From an uncultured Devosia sp. (GTDB taxonomy: Bacteria; Pseudomonadota; Alphaproteobacteria; Rhizobiales; Devosiaceae), in NCBI GenBank assembly GCA_934553185.1, contig CAKTFF010000174.1:1-5501 (forward strand): 5,501 bases of DNA. Reading direction: 5' to 3'. Below, piece by piece: positions 5,348 to 5,501 of this stretch. The notes under the pieces were generated by a model. It was not told the origin of the DNA. It saw nothing but the letters and a program-made list of their open reading frames with translations, and did no database searches. Numbering within the stretch: the first letter of the stretch is position 1; each line of letters begins with the position of its first letter. The translations under genes and the position numbers were made by a program.

Positions 5348-5501
5348 ATGAAAAAGCTTGTTTTGACTGCCGCCATGCCTTTCGCCGTCTTTATGATGAT
5401 GGGCGCGGCTTCGGCACAGGACGCAGCACCTGCCACAACCCCGGCTCCTACGCAGGATGCTGCTCAGACGGACACGCAGGCTCCCGCAGAGGATCTGACG
5501 C
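5348..5501 (+). CDS. Exported Ala/Pro/Thr/Gln-rich protein, N-terminal part (runs off the window)
   Basis: Only the first 51 residues are present and the frame is still open at the last base. GAGGAG (5336-5341) lies six bases before the ATG, a strong ribosome site. Residues 1-23 form a clear signal peptide: MKKL start, hydrophobic core rich in Met and Ala, and ASA before Gln24. The mature part begins with a low-complexity segment rich in Ala, Pro, Thr, Gln and Asp (24-48), followed by EDLT. Similar exported starts with such linkers are common in alphaproteobacterial envelope proteins, including some PRC-barrel proteins, but no domain is visible here and I do not recognise the gene. It is transcribed away from the M50-like gene. 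No link to the PQQ system can be shown. Confidence 0.8.
   Translation, partial: MKKLVLTAAMPFAVFMMMGAASAQDAAPATTPAPTQDAAQTDTQAPAEDLT

Noticed and set aside
5206..5436. N-terminal extension of the M50-like gene to an upstream ATG
   Set aside because: It would run antisense through the ribosome site and signal peptide of the divergent gene and through the candidate promoter. The added residues are polar, Cys-rich and unlike the family, and the GTG at 5205 has a suitable ribosome site.

Overview
The window most resembles an alphaproteobacterial (Rhizobiales/Devosiaceae-like) chromosome. The DNA is GC-rich, genes start with good Shine-Dalgarno sites, several products are exported, and the gene set is typical of PQQ-dependent periplasmic alcohol oxidation. 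The taxonomic guess is an inference from gene content and protein style; no marker gene is present.

Layout. (1) Positions 1-294 hold the 3' end of an ABC-2 type permease, like those that accompany PQQ alcohol dehydrogenases. It overlaps by 4 bases (ATGA) the next gene, 291-1112, a family-3 periplasmic solute-binding-like protein. (2) A 153-base gap (1113-1265) carries a perfect 7-bp inverted repeat and a weak promoter candidate. (3) Positions 1266-1910 encode an exported mono-heme cytochrome c with an unusual Ala/Pro-rich tail carrying a duplicated motif. Thirty-three bases later, 1944-3722 encode a PQQ-dependent dehydrogenase with a signal peptide and no heme domain of its own. (4) A perfect UUCG-loop hairpin separates this gene from a second solute-binding-like protein (3787-4608) of the MoxJ/XoxJ style. 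(5) On the opposite strand, with stop codons touching, lies a small membrane protein (4609-5205). It looks like a site-2 protease (M50) relative that has lost its zinc ligands. (6) Divergent from it, an exported Ala/Pro/Thr/Gln-rich protein starts at 5348 and runs off the window.

How the parts fit. The dehydrogenase would oxidise an alcohol in the periplasm using PQQ and a metal ion and pass electrons to the cytochrome encoded just upstream. The two binding-like proteins are probably accessory factors (maturation, cofactor or metal loading, or ligand delivery), as proposed for MxaJ/XoxJ. The ABC-2 permease may belong to the PedABC-like transporter often found with such enzymes. The substrate cannot be read from sequence; DepA-type mycotoxin (deoxynivalenol) dehydrogenases of Devosia are one possible relative.

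Most notable points: the dehydrogenase has the extra Asp seen in lanthanide enzymes but appears to lack two other classical metal ligands and the vicinal disulfide; the cytochrome tail has a repeated VPQA(F/Y)TWG motif; and the M50-like protein is apparently a pseudo-protease. No CRISPR array, tRNA, rRNA or insertion sequence was seen.
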